From: Deltaproteobacteria bacterium
GTDB taxonomy: Bacteria > Desulfobacterota > Desulfobacteria > Desulfobacterales > JAFDDL01
NCBI GenBank assembly: GCA_019310865.1
Contig: JAFDDL010000160.1
Coordinates: 1-7,641 of the forward strand
DNA: 7,641 bases
Direction of reading: 5' to 3'
Shown: positions 1 to 6,707 of the stretch, piece by piece
How positions within the stretch are numbered: the stretch's first letter is position 1
How the letters are laid out: every line of letters begins with the position of its first letter
Translations under genes and position numbers: made by a program
The notes under the pieces: model-generated
The model's database searches: none
The model's input: the letters and a program-made list of their open reading frames with translations, nothing else
Told to the model about the DNA's origin: nothing

Positions 1-12
1 AGCACCTGCTTT

Positions 13-18
13 TATAAT
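13..18 (+). promoter_or_regulatory. Candidate -10 box for the VOC-led operon
   Basis: A perfect TATAAT lies 44 bases before the first gene, in an AT-rich leader. Its -35 region would fall before the start of the window, so the promoter cannot be confirmed. A short motif, GACGTTC (32-38), sits where transcription would begin; it resembles motifs upstream of later genes here. A ribosome binding site, GGGAG (51-55), lies 7 bases before the ATG at 63. Confidence 0.35.
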
Positions 19-62
19 CGGATAAAAAAAAGACGTTCTAAACAAAAAAAGGGAGTCATATC

Positions 63-1073
63 ATGGAAATGGACAAGAAAAGTCTGCCTGTTTTCGATGT
101 CACCGGAAAAGAAATCCTTCAAGTGGGCATCGTTGTTCGCGATGTGGTGAAAACCGCTAAACGGTATTCAGAAATATTTGGTATCGGTCCCTGGGCCTTT
201 TTTGACGGCGGGGGTTCGGATTATATTTTGCATGATCAGCCGAGAAACGTGGAATCCGCTCTGCGCATGGGATTTGCGAAGCTGGGGAGACTTGAGATCG
301 AACTTCTGCAGCCGCTCTATGGCCCGAGCACCCACATGGAGTTCTTGCAGACCCGGGGGGAGGGTGTTCACCACCTGAGTTTCGATGCGGTGGATAATCG
401 CAGAGAATTTGTCTCCGCTTTGAAGGGCCACGGTATTGAAATTGAGATGGAAGCGAGTGTGGCGGGGGCTTATACGGCTACCTACATGTCGACCCAGAAA
501 CATCTGGGAACCTTCTTCGAGGCGCTGGAGGTGGTTTCAGAGGAAAAATACAGTCAGATGACACCGTGGGGCATTTACGAGCCCAAAGGCCCCGGGATCA
601 TCAACATGAACGGAAAAGAGATCGTACAGGTGGGTATCGTCACCGACAGTGCCGAGAGGATGGCCGGGCACTACGAGGAGATCTTCGGTATCGACTCCTG
701 GTTTTTTATGGATCTAAAGCCTCCGACGGCAGTGGGACATAATTGGCACGGGGTCACTTTGACAGAGAACACGGATTTCCTCGTGAGGGCGGCATTCGGG
801 AATATCGGCAACCTTCAAATCGAGTTGCTTGAGCCGGTGAAAGGCGTCGGGACCCATATGGATTTTTTAAAGACGAAAGGGGTGGGTGTCCATCACATCA
901 GCTTTGATCTAATAGATGATTACAGAGAGGTTGTGGCCGCTTTAGAAAAAAATGGTGTGGGTTCCGAGATGAACGGGCAGATGGAATTCGAGGGCGAGAC
1001 GCAGATATTCAACTACCTGGATACGGGCCAAGCGCTAGGTACTATTTTAGAGGTGGTTGGCGTCATTAAATAG
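63..1073 (+). CDS. Tandem two-domain VOC (glyoxalase/epimerase-fold) protein
   Basis: This 336-residue protein has two VOC (vicinal oxygen chelate) domains, about residues 15-160 and 183-335, which are clear internal duplicates: each has a QVGIV strand, an IELL strand, a GVHH(L/I)SFD strand and a closing LGT..(F/L)E strand. The best family match by eye is the methylmalonyl-CoA epimerase/glyoxalase-like group, soluble and cytoplasmic. The usual four metal-ligand positions would be Q20, E80, H104 and E153 in the first half and Q189, E254, H278 and E330 in the second; the first ligand, normally His, is Gln in both halves. The ATG at 63 has GGGAG 7 bases upstream; an alternative ATG lies two codons in. 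It is the first gene of a unit with the ureohydrolase 18 bp downstream. The substrate is unknown; an epimerase, lyase or dioxygenase-like role is possible. Confidence 0.85.
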   Translation: MEMDKKSLPVFDVTGKEILQVGIVVRDVVKTAKRYSEIFGIGPWAFFDGGGSDYILHDQPRNVESALRMGFAKLGRLEIELLQPLYGPSTHMEFLQTRGEGVHHLSFDAVDNRREFVSALKGHGIEIEMEASVAGAYTATYMSTQKHLGTFFEALEVVSEEKYSQMTPWGIYEPKGPGIINMNGKEIVQVGIVTDSAERMAGHYEEIFGIDSWFFMDLKPPTAVGHNWHGVTLTENTDFLVRAAFGNIGNLQIELLEPVKGVGTHMDFLKTKGVGVHHISFDLIDDYREVVAALEKNGVGSEMNGQMEFEGETQIFNYLDTGQALGTILEVVGVIK

Positions 1074-1091
1074 TATTAGAAAGGAAAAAGG

Positions 1092-2231
1092 ATGATCAGC
1101 GACAGTTTAAAGAAAAAATGGATGGCGGTAAGCCAGATGGAAGATTTTCATATTTATGCACCGGAATCCAGTTTTGTGGAGCTTCGAATTCATGAGGATA
1201 TCCCCTCGATGATGCAAGCGCCGATTGCCTGGGATTCCGAAGACTTGATCGGTTCGGACGCGGTATTTATCGGCATCCCCTGGGAGGGCGGTGTTGGATC
1301 CGGCAATGGCAATACGTGGGCGAGCTGCGGTCCGCGAGGCGTAGCACGGGACGCGATTGAAGGCCGAAGTGGGGGCTGGGATGCGCCGGACTATATCCGA
1401 AAATGCTCCATGACCTACAATATCAACGGTTCCGGCGGATTTTATCCGGAAGTAGGACCGGATTTCAGACTGATGGAACATATTGAGATCATGGACTATG
1501 GGAACGTGCCGGTGGGTACGTGGGACGCAGAAGAGATGTCCCGACTGGCTGTTGACAAAACCGGGGATATTGTCCGAGCTGGAGCGATGCCTCTGGTTTT
1601 TGGTGGTGACCACGCCATCCCCTATCCGGTTCTGAAAGCCATTTCCGACAATACTGAAGGAAAGACCGGAATTATCTGGTTTGATCGTCACTATGACGTG
1701 GGATACGGTGGCAAGTCCCCGCGCCCCTACAACTCTTCCACCCGACTGAACCCCGAAAATGCCATGTACCGGATACTGGAGTCGTGTGATGTGGACCCGG
1801 AAAACATTTGCCTCATCGGTATTGGGGGTACCGACTACAATTCACCGGCTATGTGTAATCTGGCGCATGAAATTGGCCTGACCATATTTACCGCCGAAGA
1901 TGTTCGCCGGCAAGGTATAACAGCAGTAATGGAAGAGGCGCTGGCGGTGTCCACCAATGGAACCCGGCGGACCTACATTACCGTGGATGTTGATGGCATC
2001 GACCCGCTGACTTTTCCGGCCCAGAGGTACCCTGAGCCCTTGGGGATAGCCTTTCATGACATGATGGTTGCGCTTAAAACCATTTCGATGGAGACCGAGG
2101 TGGCCGGACTGGACCTGTGCGAAATCGGGCCGGCGTATGACGTCAATGGTTTGGGCGGTATGTGTGCCTGCCGGATGTATATCGAAATACTTAAAGGGAT
2201 TGCGCTGAGGAAAATGAATGGCAGTTTTTAG
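1092..2231 (+). CDS. Divergent ureohydrolase (arginase/agmatinase family)
   Basis: This 379-residue protein belongs to the binuclear-manganese ureohydrolases, which split guanidino or amidino C-N bonds. All six expected metal ligands are visible: H174 in GGDH, D198, H200 and D202 in DRHYD (usually DAHxD), and D299 and D301 in DVDGID. The late GLDLCEIGPAYD motif keeps E344, the position that contacts the guanidinium group in arginase. What differs is the loop after DRHYD: there is no histidine between residues 203 and 258, although arginase and agmatinase carry a proton-shuttle His there (the HG(T/Q) motif). The N-terminal substrate loop, usually with a YRPGAR-type motif, reads GSGNGNTWASCGP. 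The substrate is therefore probably not arginine or agmatine, and I cannot name it. The ATG at 1092 follows AAGGA (1081-1085). It sits 19 bp before the phosphotriesterase-like gene, probably in one transcript. Confidence 0.85.
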   Translation: MISDSLKKKWMAVSQMEDFHIYAPESSFVELRIHEDIPSMMQAPIAWDSEDLIGSDAVFIGIPWEGGVGSGNGNTWASCGPRGVARDAIEGRSGGWDAPDYIRKCSMTYNINGSGGFYPEVGPDFRLMEHIEIMDYGNVPVGTWDAEEMSRLAVDKTGDIVRAGAMPLVFGGDHAIPYPVLKAISDNTEGKTGIIWFDRHYDVGYGGKSPRPYNSSTRLNPENAMYRILESCDVDPENICLIGIGGTDYNSPAMCNLAHEIGLTIFTAEDVRRQGITAVMEEALAVSTNGTRRTYITVDVDGIDPLTFPAQRYPEPLGIAFHDMMVALKTISMETEVAGLDLCEIGPAYDVNGLGGMCACRMYIEILKGIALRKMNGSF

Positions 2232-2236
2232 CAGAT

Positions 2237-2242
2237 AGGAGG
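2237..2242 (+). promoter_or_regulatory. Consensus ribosome binding site
   Basis: AGGAGG, 8 bases before the ATG at 2251, fixes the start of the phosphotriesterase-like gene and implies strong translation. Confidence 0.8.
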
Positions 2243-2250
2243 GATTACCA

Positions 2251-3342
2251 ATGTCTCAGATCATGACGGTTACGGGTCCCATAAGGCCCGATGAACTTGG
2301 GGTTACGTCCATGCATGAGCACATACTCTATGACGGGAGCATTTATCATGACAGATTCGCCCATTTGATTCCGGAAGATGCGCCCGTGAGGCCGGAAGAC
2401 AAGGTGACACTTGAGAATATCGGTGTCCTCAATCGTTACGCCTTTTTCATTTCCAAAGATGCCTGCAGCATGCACGAAGAGGACGTCATGCTCGATGAGT
2501 TGTCAGTTTTTAAAGCGTCAGGCGGATCGGCCGTGGTGGACTTGAGCGCGCCCGGTCTTCGGAGTGACCTTCCGGCGATACAGAGAATATCAAAAGAGAG
2601 CGGCGTTTTGGTTATTGCCTCTACCGGTCTGTATACCGAGGACTCCTGGCCGGAAAGGTTCAAGGAAATGTCGGTCTCGGATTACGAACAGTATATGCTG
2701 CGGGAAATTGCAGAGGGCATAGAGGACACGGGCATAAGACCCGGGCATATCAAGATCGCCATCGAAGACGGTCCCTCGGAGCAAGGGGTAAAGCTTCTGA
2801 AGGCAGCGGCGAGAGTGTCGATGGAAACCGGAATTTCCGCAACGATACATCAAGGGACCATGATGACGGTCGAAGAAGTGAGGCCGATTATTGACATTCT
2901 GCTGGGAGAAGGAATGCAGCCGGACAGGGCCGTCATCTGCCACATCCAGGATTTTTTTGTTGAATATGATCTGCATAAACTTGTCAGCAGCACCGATAAT
3001 TGGTGGTTGAATACCGATTTCGCCAAGGAGCTTATGGATAAAGGTTTAAACGTATCCATCGATTGTTTGGGGCATTCATGGACTATCGAAGCAATAAACT
3101 ACATCAACCAAACGGACTGGCAACGGCTTGCAGGTGTCTATAAGCTCGCCAAAGAAGGCTATAGCGGCCAGATGGTATTAGGAACGGACACCTTCATCAA
3201 AACGTTGACACGACGGTATGGCGCTGAAGGCTTTTGCCGATTGACGAATTTTGTCATACCGACTCTGCGGGAGGCCGACTTGCCCGAGGCCGACATCCGA
3301 AAGATGGCCATCGAGAATCCGGCCCGCATTCTTGCCCATTAG
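2251..3342 (+). CDS. Phosphotriesterase-related amidohydrolase (PTE/lactonase-like)
   Basis: This 363-residue protein is a TIM-barrel metal hydrolase of the phosphotriesterase family, whose members hydrolyse lactones, esters or phosphotriesters with two metal ions. The full ligand set is visible: H22 and H24 (HEH), K168 in HIKIA (normally carboxylated and bridging the metals), H200 in ATIHQG, H231 in CHIQD and D313 in LGTDTF. The STGLY strand (124-128) and the closing ENPARIL (355-361) are also typical of the family, and the length is normal. AGGAGG 8 bases before the ATG supports the start. It lies 19 bp after the ureohydrolase and 42 bp before the broken SDR. In this setting a lactone or ester hydrolase working on the same compound as the ureohydrolase is an inference; organophosphate hydrolysis is less likely for this branch. 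Confidence 0.88.
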   Translation: MSQIMTVTGPIRPDELGVTSMHEHILYDGSIYHDRFAHLIPEDAPVRPEDKVTLENIGVLNRYAFFISKDACSMHEEDVMLDELSVFKASGGSAVVDLSAPGLRSDLPAIQRISKESGVLVIASTGLYTEDSWPERFKEMSVSDYEQYMLREIAEGIEDTGIRPGHIKIAIEDGPSEQGVKLLKAAARVSMETGISATIHQGTMMTVEEVRPIIDILLGEGMQPDRAVICHIQDFFVEYDLHKLVSSTDNWWLNTDFAKELMDKGLNVSIDCLGHSWTIEAINYINQTDWQRLAGVYKLAKEGYSGQMVLGTDTFIKTLTRRYGAEGFCRLTNFVIPTLREADLPEADIRKMAIENPARILAH

Positions 3343-3370
3343 TGTGAAGCGTTAATAATCGGAATGGCTT

Positions 3371-3377
3371 AAGGAGG
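3371..3377 (+). promoter_or_regulatory. Intact ribosome binding site of the broken SDR gene
   Basis: AAGGAGG with a 7-base spacer to the ATG at 3385 is a near-ideal Shine-Dalgarno sequence. It shows the gene behind it was until recently a translated member of the upstream operon, although its coding part is damaged. Confidence 0.75.
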
Positions 3378-3384
3378 CAATATC

Positions 3385-3848
3385 ATGGTCCGGAAAGCAG
3401 ACGGTCGCGTCGTGCTGATCACCGGCGCATCATCCGGAATCGGAAAGGCCTACGCGCTGCACCTTTATCAGAAGGGAATGAAAGTATATGGCACCAGCCG
3501 CCGGGGGGGCAGGCCATGGGAGGCGGCGGTAGAAAAATCGACTTCAGAAAATACCCACACCTTTGAAATGATCGGAATAGATGTTCGCAGTGATGAGTCC
3601 GTCCAAAAGGGTATCAAATACATTTTGGAAAAATTCGAGCAGGTCTATGCGGCTTCCATAGAAAATGAAAGTGACGGAGCGCCGCCCGAAACCGTCGCTC
3701 ACCTCCTGGAAAAAATTATAAATACCCCTTCTCCGCGACTCCGTTATAAAGTAGGGCCTTCAATGCAAAAGGTTGTCATTTCCTTAAAAAAGTACTGCCA
3801 GGCGGTTTGTTTGAAAGGATCATCATGAAAAGCTACGATATGGTTTAG
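3385..3848 (+). pseudogene. SDR oxidoreductase remnant: internal deletion plus frameshift
   Basis: The first ~88 residues are the N-terminal Rossmann half of a classical short-chain dehydrogenase: LITGASSGIG (residues 11-20), then GTSRR and IDVRSDES. From about residue 90 the protein jumps to a typical SDR C-terminal tail (GAPPETVAHLLEKI, then SPRLRYKVGP). The NNAG strand, the catalytic Ser and YxxxK and the EPG loop, roughly 120-140 residues by family length, are missing, and the join stays in frame. A second lesion lies in the A run at 3786-3791. The open frame runs off as KKYCQAV and stops at 3828; adding one A gives KKVLPGGLFERIIMKSYDMV and a stop at 3846-3848, a natural SDR ending. A product of 147 residues could be made but cannot catalyse. 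It is a paralogue of the following SDR. A sequence or assembly error is the main alternative. Confidence 0.8.
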
Positions 3849-3929
3849 GAGAAGATAAGCTTTCGCTCGGATAAAATTTTCTTGGCTCATTGAACGTTGG
3901 TGAATATCCTATCAAGAGGAGAAAAAAGT
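3849..3929. other. 81-bp gap with weak promoter-like elements
   Basis: The gap between the two SDR genes is more AT-rich than the upstream operon. It contains a -10-like TAAAAT (3872-3877) without a recognisable -35, then TGAACGTT (3891-3898). A ribosome binding site, AGGAG (3917-3921), lies 8 bases before the ATG at 3930 and decides that start over an upstream in-frame TTG at 3897. I see no terminator hairpin. Confidence 0.35.
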
Positions 3930-4892
3930 ATGTTTTTCAGTAAAAGCTTTCCTGTCCACGATAGAAATAAATCGGCCGTTGTAATAACCGGCGCAAGTTC
4001 GGGCATTGGTTCGGAAGTCGTCAAAGCGCTTGCAGGATTGGGCTTTCATGTGTTTGCCTGTTTACGTGATCCAAACAATGCTGATGGCCTGTTGGCTCGG
4101 GTTGCCAATAAAGACGAGGTTTCTCTAATCAAAATGGACGTGTCTTCCCAGGGCTCCATTAACGGGGCGTATGATGAAATAACGGAATTTTTAAACAAAA
4201 AATCCTACTCTCTTGTGGCACTTGTCAACAATGCCGCATCCGAACAAATGGGGCCATTTGAAATCCTGCCCATGCAAAGAATTCGCGAAGAGTTTGATGT
4301 TAAGTTTTTCGGCACATTATCTGTAACCAAAGCGTTTATAAATTTACTGAGAAAATCCCATGGGCGTATTGTCAATATGAGTTCAGTGGGTGGCCGGATG
4401 ACAATGACAAATTCATCCGCGACCTCCGCAACCTGTTATGCCATTGAATCCTTTTCTGATGCCATCAGGATGGAGTTGGAAAAATGGAATATATCCGTTT
4501 CCATTATTGAACCGGGTGGGGTTCGGACCCCTTTAATGCTGCAAAAACATGTGGACCAATATAAAAAGTATTTGCCTGAATTGTGCTCACCTGAAGAGAT
4601 CAGTCTCTATTTTCCTGATTTTAAAAACTGGGTGGAACATTTAGTCGAAGAGAATAAGAAAATGGAAAATCGGCACCCGAAAAGCATTTGGCAAAAGCTG
4701 AATTGTTGTATAAAAGGTCAGGTTTGGTTAATGGAACCCGCTGTAATTGCCAAAAATATTGTTCATGCGATAATAAGTGAGAAGCCCAAGACGAGGTATT
4801 TGATAGGATCAGCAGCGTGGATGATTCTCATAGCGAAATTATTCTTGTCGGACCGTGCCTTCGATCGATTTTTTGGCAGTAAGATGTTTTAG
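3930..4892 (+). CDS. SDR-fold pseudoenzyme lacking three catalytic-tetrad residues
   Basis: This 320-residue protein has a normal SDR Rossmann fold. It shows TGASSGIG (20-27, cofactor loop), MDVSS (69-73), VNNAA (99-103), MSSVGG (150-155) and IEPGGVRTP (193-201), with a ~120-residue C-terminal extension like membrane-associated 11-beta-HSD/retinol-dehydrogenase-type members. Measured from Ser152 with the usual SDR spacing, the catalytic Tyr position is T165 (codon ACC), Lys is C169 (TGT) and Asn is K125. Only the serine remains, although all flanking motifs are preserved and the frame is open. It may bind NAD(P) and act as a regulator or scaffold, or use different chemistry. Its C-terminus (RYLIG..., FDRFFG) parallels that of the broken SDR before it, so the two look like a tandem pair. 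The ATG at 3930 has AGGAG 8 bases upstream. Its base composition is AT-rich compared with the first three genes. Confidence 0.85.
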   Translation: MFFSKSFPVHDRNKSAVVITGASSGIGSEVVKALAGLGFHVFACLRDPNNADGLLARVANKDEVSLIKMDVSSQGSINGAYDEITEFLNKKSYSLVALVNNAASEQMGPFEILPMQRIREEFDVKFFGTLSVTKAFINLLRKSHGRIVNMSSVGGRMTMTNSSATSATCYAIESFSDAIRMELEKWNISVSIIEPGGVRTPLMLQKHVDQYKKYLPELCSPEEISLYFPDFKNWVEHLVEENKKMENRHPKSIWQKLNCCIKGQVWLMEPAVIAKNIVHAIISEKPKTRYLIGSAAWMILIAKLFLSDRAFDRFFGSKMF

Positions 4893-4926
4893 TTTGCTTG
4901 ACAAATCTGATTCAGCTTGATATCGG
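4893..4926 (+). promoter_or_regulatory. Probable tetR promoter with operator in the spacer
   Basis: A consensus -35, TTGACA (4898-4903), lies just after the SDR stop codon. A 17-base spacer leads to a weak -10, TATCGG (4921-4926). The spacer is largely filled by a near-palindrome at 4904-4918 with the pattern AAnCTGAnTCAGnTT, ideally placed for a repressor to block RNA polymerase. A second motif, TGGACGTTCAT, follows at 4928-4938. The remaining leader up to the tetR start shows nothing else. Confidence 0.5.
4907..4918 (+). repeat. Inverted-repeat copy 1, upstream of tetR
   Basis: CTGATTCAGCTT is the exact reverse complement of the 12 bases at 5614-5625. Its core CTGA-T-TCAG is itself a palindrome, as expected for a dimeric regulator's binding site. 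The two copies bracket the tetR gene. Confidence 0.7.
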
Positions 4927-5007
4927 CTGGACGTTCATTCAAAATGTTAACAGGCACTCAACAAGCATAAAACTGCCGATAAATCAATAATTCAGTAAAG
5001 GATGAAT

Positions 5008-5613
5008 ATGAAGAAAAAAGGAAATGACAGTGGTAACGCCCAGAAAATTGTCGATGCCGTGCGTACAGTTATAAAACAAAAAGGGTATGCAGGTACCACT
5101 ATTACAGAGGTATCCAAGGAAGCAGGGGTCAGCCGGGGATTGCTTCACTACTATTTCAAAAGCAAAGAGGACATGATCGTTCAGTCCATTAAGACCGGGG
5201 AACGGCAGGATCTCGCCAGTATTGAAGAATGGTTTAGCAATATGGACGCGACCGGAAATGCGGTGGAAACATTTCTAAACCGTACGCGCGAGGAAATAAG
5301 GAACAGGCTGGATTATTACATACTCTATTACGAAGGGCTTCTTCTGGCTCGCCACAACAGAATGATTGCCGAGGAAATTGATAGATTTACTGTGAAGGCA
5401 AGAGAAGCATTGCAACGAGGGATTGAAAATATCGTACAACGCGGTATTATTTCACCCAAAGTTCCGATAGATAGAATCGGTGTCTTTATGGTAGCCTTAA
5501 ACGACGGCATCACGACTTCCGTACTATCGAATCCGGATATCATCGACGATGACTTGTTCTGGGACGCATTCAAACTGCCGCTTCAGCTTATCTGGGGGGA
5601 GGATACCGCATAG
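5008..5613 (+). CDS. TetR/AcrR-family transcriptional regulator
   Basis: This 201-residue protein has the usual TetR length. The N-terminal helix-turn-helix spans about residues 12-57: an IVDAVRTVIKQKGY helix, TTITEVSKEAGVS, then the recognition helix ending in LLHYYF and KSKEDM. The rest is an all-helical ligand and dimerisation domain without a recognisable specific ligand signature; its end (FWDAFKLPLQLIWG) is BetI-like in general character. I chose the ATG at 5008 because AAAGGA (4997-5002) is 5 bases away; the in-frame ATG at 5002 overlaps that site. It likely represses its own promoter, whose spacer holds a palindrome repeated in inverted form right after its stop codon. It precedes the membrane Fe-S gene and AOR remnant by a short gap, so it probably controls them. 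The effector is unknown; an acyl-CoA or an aromatic compound would be a guess. Confidence 0.9.
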   Translation: MKKKGNDSGNAQKIVDAVRTVIKQKGYAGTTITEVSKEAGVSRGLLHYYFKSKEDMIVQSIKTGERQDLASIEEWFSNMDATGNAVETFLNRTREEIRNRLDYYILYYEGLLLARHNRMIAEEIDRFTVKAREALQRGIENIVQRGIISPKVPIDRIGVFMVALNDGITTSVLSNPDIIDDDLFWDAFKLPLQLIWGEDTA

Positions 5614-5626
5614 AAGCTGAATCAGC
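5614..5626 (+). repeat. Inverted-repeat copy 2, downstream of tetR
   Basis: AAGCTGAATCAGC begins at the base after the tetR stop codon. Bases 5614-5625 are the exact reverse complement of 4907-4918, and 5616-5626 form an 11-bp palindrome with one central base. The one-base centre rules out a stable hairpin terminator. A regulator site for the following membrane-protein gene is the simplest reading. Confidence 0.65.
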
Positions 5627-5655
5627 GATAAAGATGATTGGGAAATGAAAATCTT

Positions 5656-6687
5656 ATGAATCTATATTATCTCGCTGAAGGACCGTTTTTATGGGGGGCA
5701 TTCATTGTTTTGCTTATGGGCGTCCTTTTCAGAATGGTTCTGTTCTTGCACAGCATAATTCTGCTTAAATTCAGGCGTAGCTTGCCTCAGTATCTGAAGT
5801 TTACTGTTTCTGCCCTTGTCCGATCTGTCCTGCCATTTCACATGGAGGCTGTCCGCAAACCTTTCATGGTTGTCTTAAGATATATATTTCATGTCTGTCT
5901 AATCGGATTTCCGATTTTTTATGCAGGGCATGTGACGCTTTGGGAAGAATCAAGGTTCGAGTGGTATTGGGAGTCGATACCAGAAGAATGGGTGGATAGA
6001 ATTACATTATTCATCATGGCTGTTCTTATCTTCTTTCTGATACGCCGATTAATATTAAAGCAAATCCGACGTGAATCAGGCATTGCAGACTACGCATTGA
6101 TTCTGATTGCCGGATTGCCGTATCTGACAGGGTATCTGTATACCCATGGGACGCTGGATCACCTCGAATTTTTCACCAATAACATGCTGCTGTTTCACAT
6201 GATCAGCGGTGAAGTGATGTTGATCAGCGCCGCTTTTTTGTTTTGGACCATCCGGCTGAGACCGGACAAATGTACCGGCTGTGCGGCATGTGTAAATGGA
6301 TGCCCCACAGATACCCTTACCGCCAACGACAAGGAGAAAATAAGAATCTTCGAGTATTCAAATTACCGATGCATTTCCTGTGGAACCTGTGTGAAGTGTT
6401 GCCCGGAAGAAGCTGCCCAGTTCAGGCATCAAATGAGCATTCTAAAACTATTTCAATTGAAGCCGAGAGAGAAAAGACGTGTTGAACTTGTGGGGTGTGA
6501 CGTATGTGGGAAACCCTTTATACCGGAACCTCAGATGGAACATCTCAATGGAATCCTTAACCGGAAGGATATTGAGTTGTCTTCGATCTGTATTTGTGAG
6601 CGATGCAAGATGAGACAAGTCGGAAATACGATTTTCAAGCCCTTGGTAGGACCAACATCTTCGGAAGAGACAATACTTGATAATTAA
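5656..6687 (+). CDS. NarI/HdrE-like membrane protein with 2x[4Fe-4S] ferredoxin domain
   Basis: This 343-residue protein has about five membrane helices (near residues 10-35, 74-94, 115-135, 146-163 and 179-200). In or near them are H32, H79, H92 and H181, possible heme b ligands as in NarI, DsrM or HdrE. Then comes a bacterial ferredoxin domain with C206, C209, C212, C216-Pro and C239, C242, C245, C249-Pro, the classic pattern for two [4Fe-4S] clusters. A C-terminal tail has CDVCG (281-285) and CICERC (312-317), recalling the Cys-rich end of HycF-type hydrogenase subunits, and may bind zinc. It probably passes electrons between the quinone pool and a soluble redox enzyme such as the neighbouring aldehyde oxidoreductase. 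The start is uncertain: the ATG at 5656 has only a weak upstream GGGA, and an in-frame TTG at 5638 would add six residues. The AOR remnant begins 20 bp downstream. Confidence 0.82.
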   Translation: MNLYYLAEGPFLWGAFIVLLMGVLFRMVLFLHSIILLKFRRSLPQYLKFTVSALVRSVLPFHMEAVRKPFMVVLRYIFHVCLIGFPIFYAGHVTLWEESRFEWYWESIPEEWVDRITLFIMAVLIFFLIRRLILKQIRRESGIADYALILIAGLPYLTGYLYTHGTLDHLEFFTNNMLLFHMISGEVMLISAAFLFWTIRLRPDKCTGCAACVNGCPTDTLTANDKEKIRIFEYSNYRCISCGTCVKCCPEEAAQFRHQMSILKLFQLKPREKRRVELVGCDVCGKPFIPEPQMEHLNGILNRKDIELSSICICERCKMRQVGNTIFKPLVGPTSSEETILDN

Positions 6688-6707
6688 TAGAAGCGTATTG
6701 GGAAAGG

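Noticed and set aside
1107..1691. 194-residue open frame on the minus strand
   Set aside because: It lies wholly inside the ureohydrolase gene, has no family motifs and reads as a shadow; the same holds for the other minus-strand frames at 168-503, 1842-2057, 2245-2475, 2436-2663, 2590-2976, 2850-3059 and 5328-5573.
3897..3929. TTG start adding 11 residues to the second SDR
   Set aside because: The ribosome binding site AGGAG at 3917-3921 would lie inside the coding region, and it fits the ATG at 3930.
5616..5626. Terminator after tetR
   Set aside because: The inverted repeat has only one base between its arms and no T run follows, so it cannot form a terminator hairpin.
6243..6485. 80-residue open frame on the plus strand
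   Set aside because: It overlaps the ferredoxin domain of the membrane protein in another frame, and the Cys pattern belongs to the main frame.
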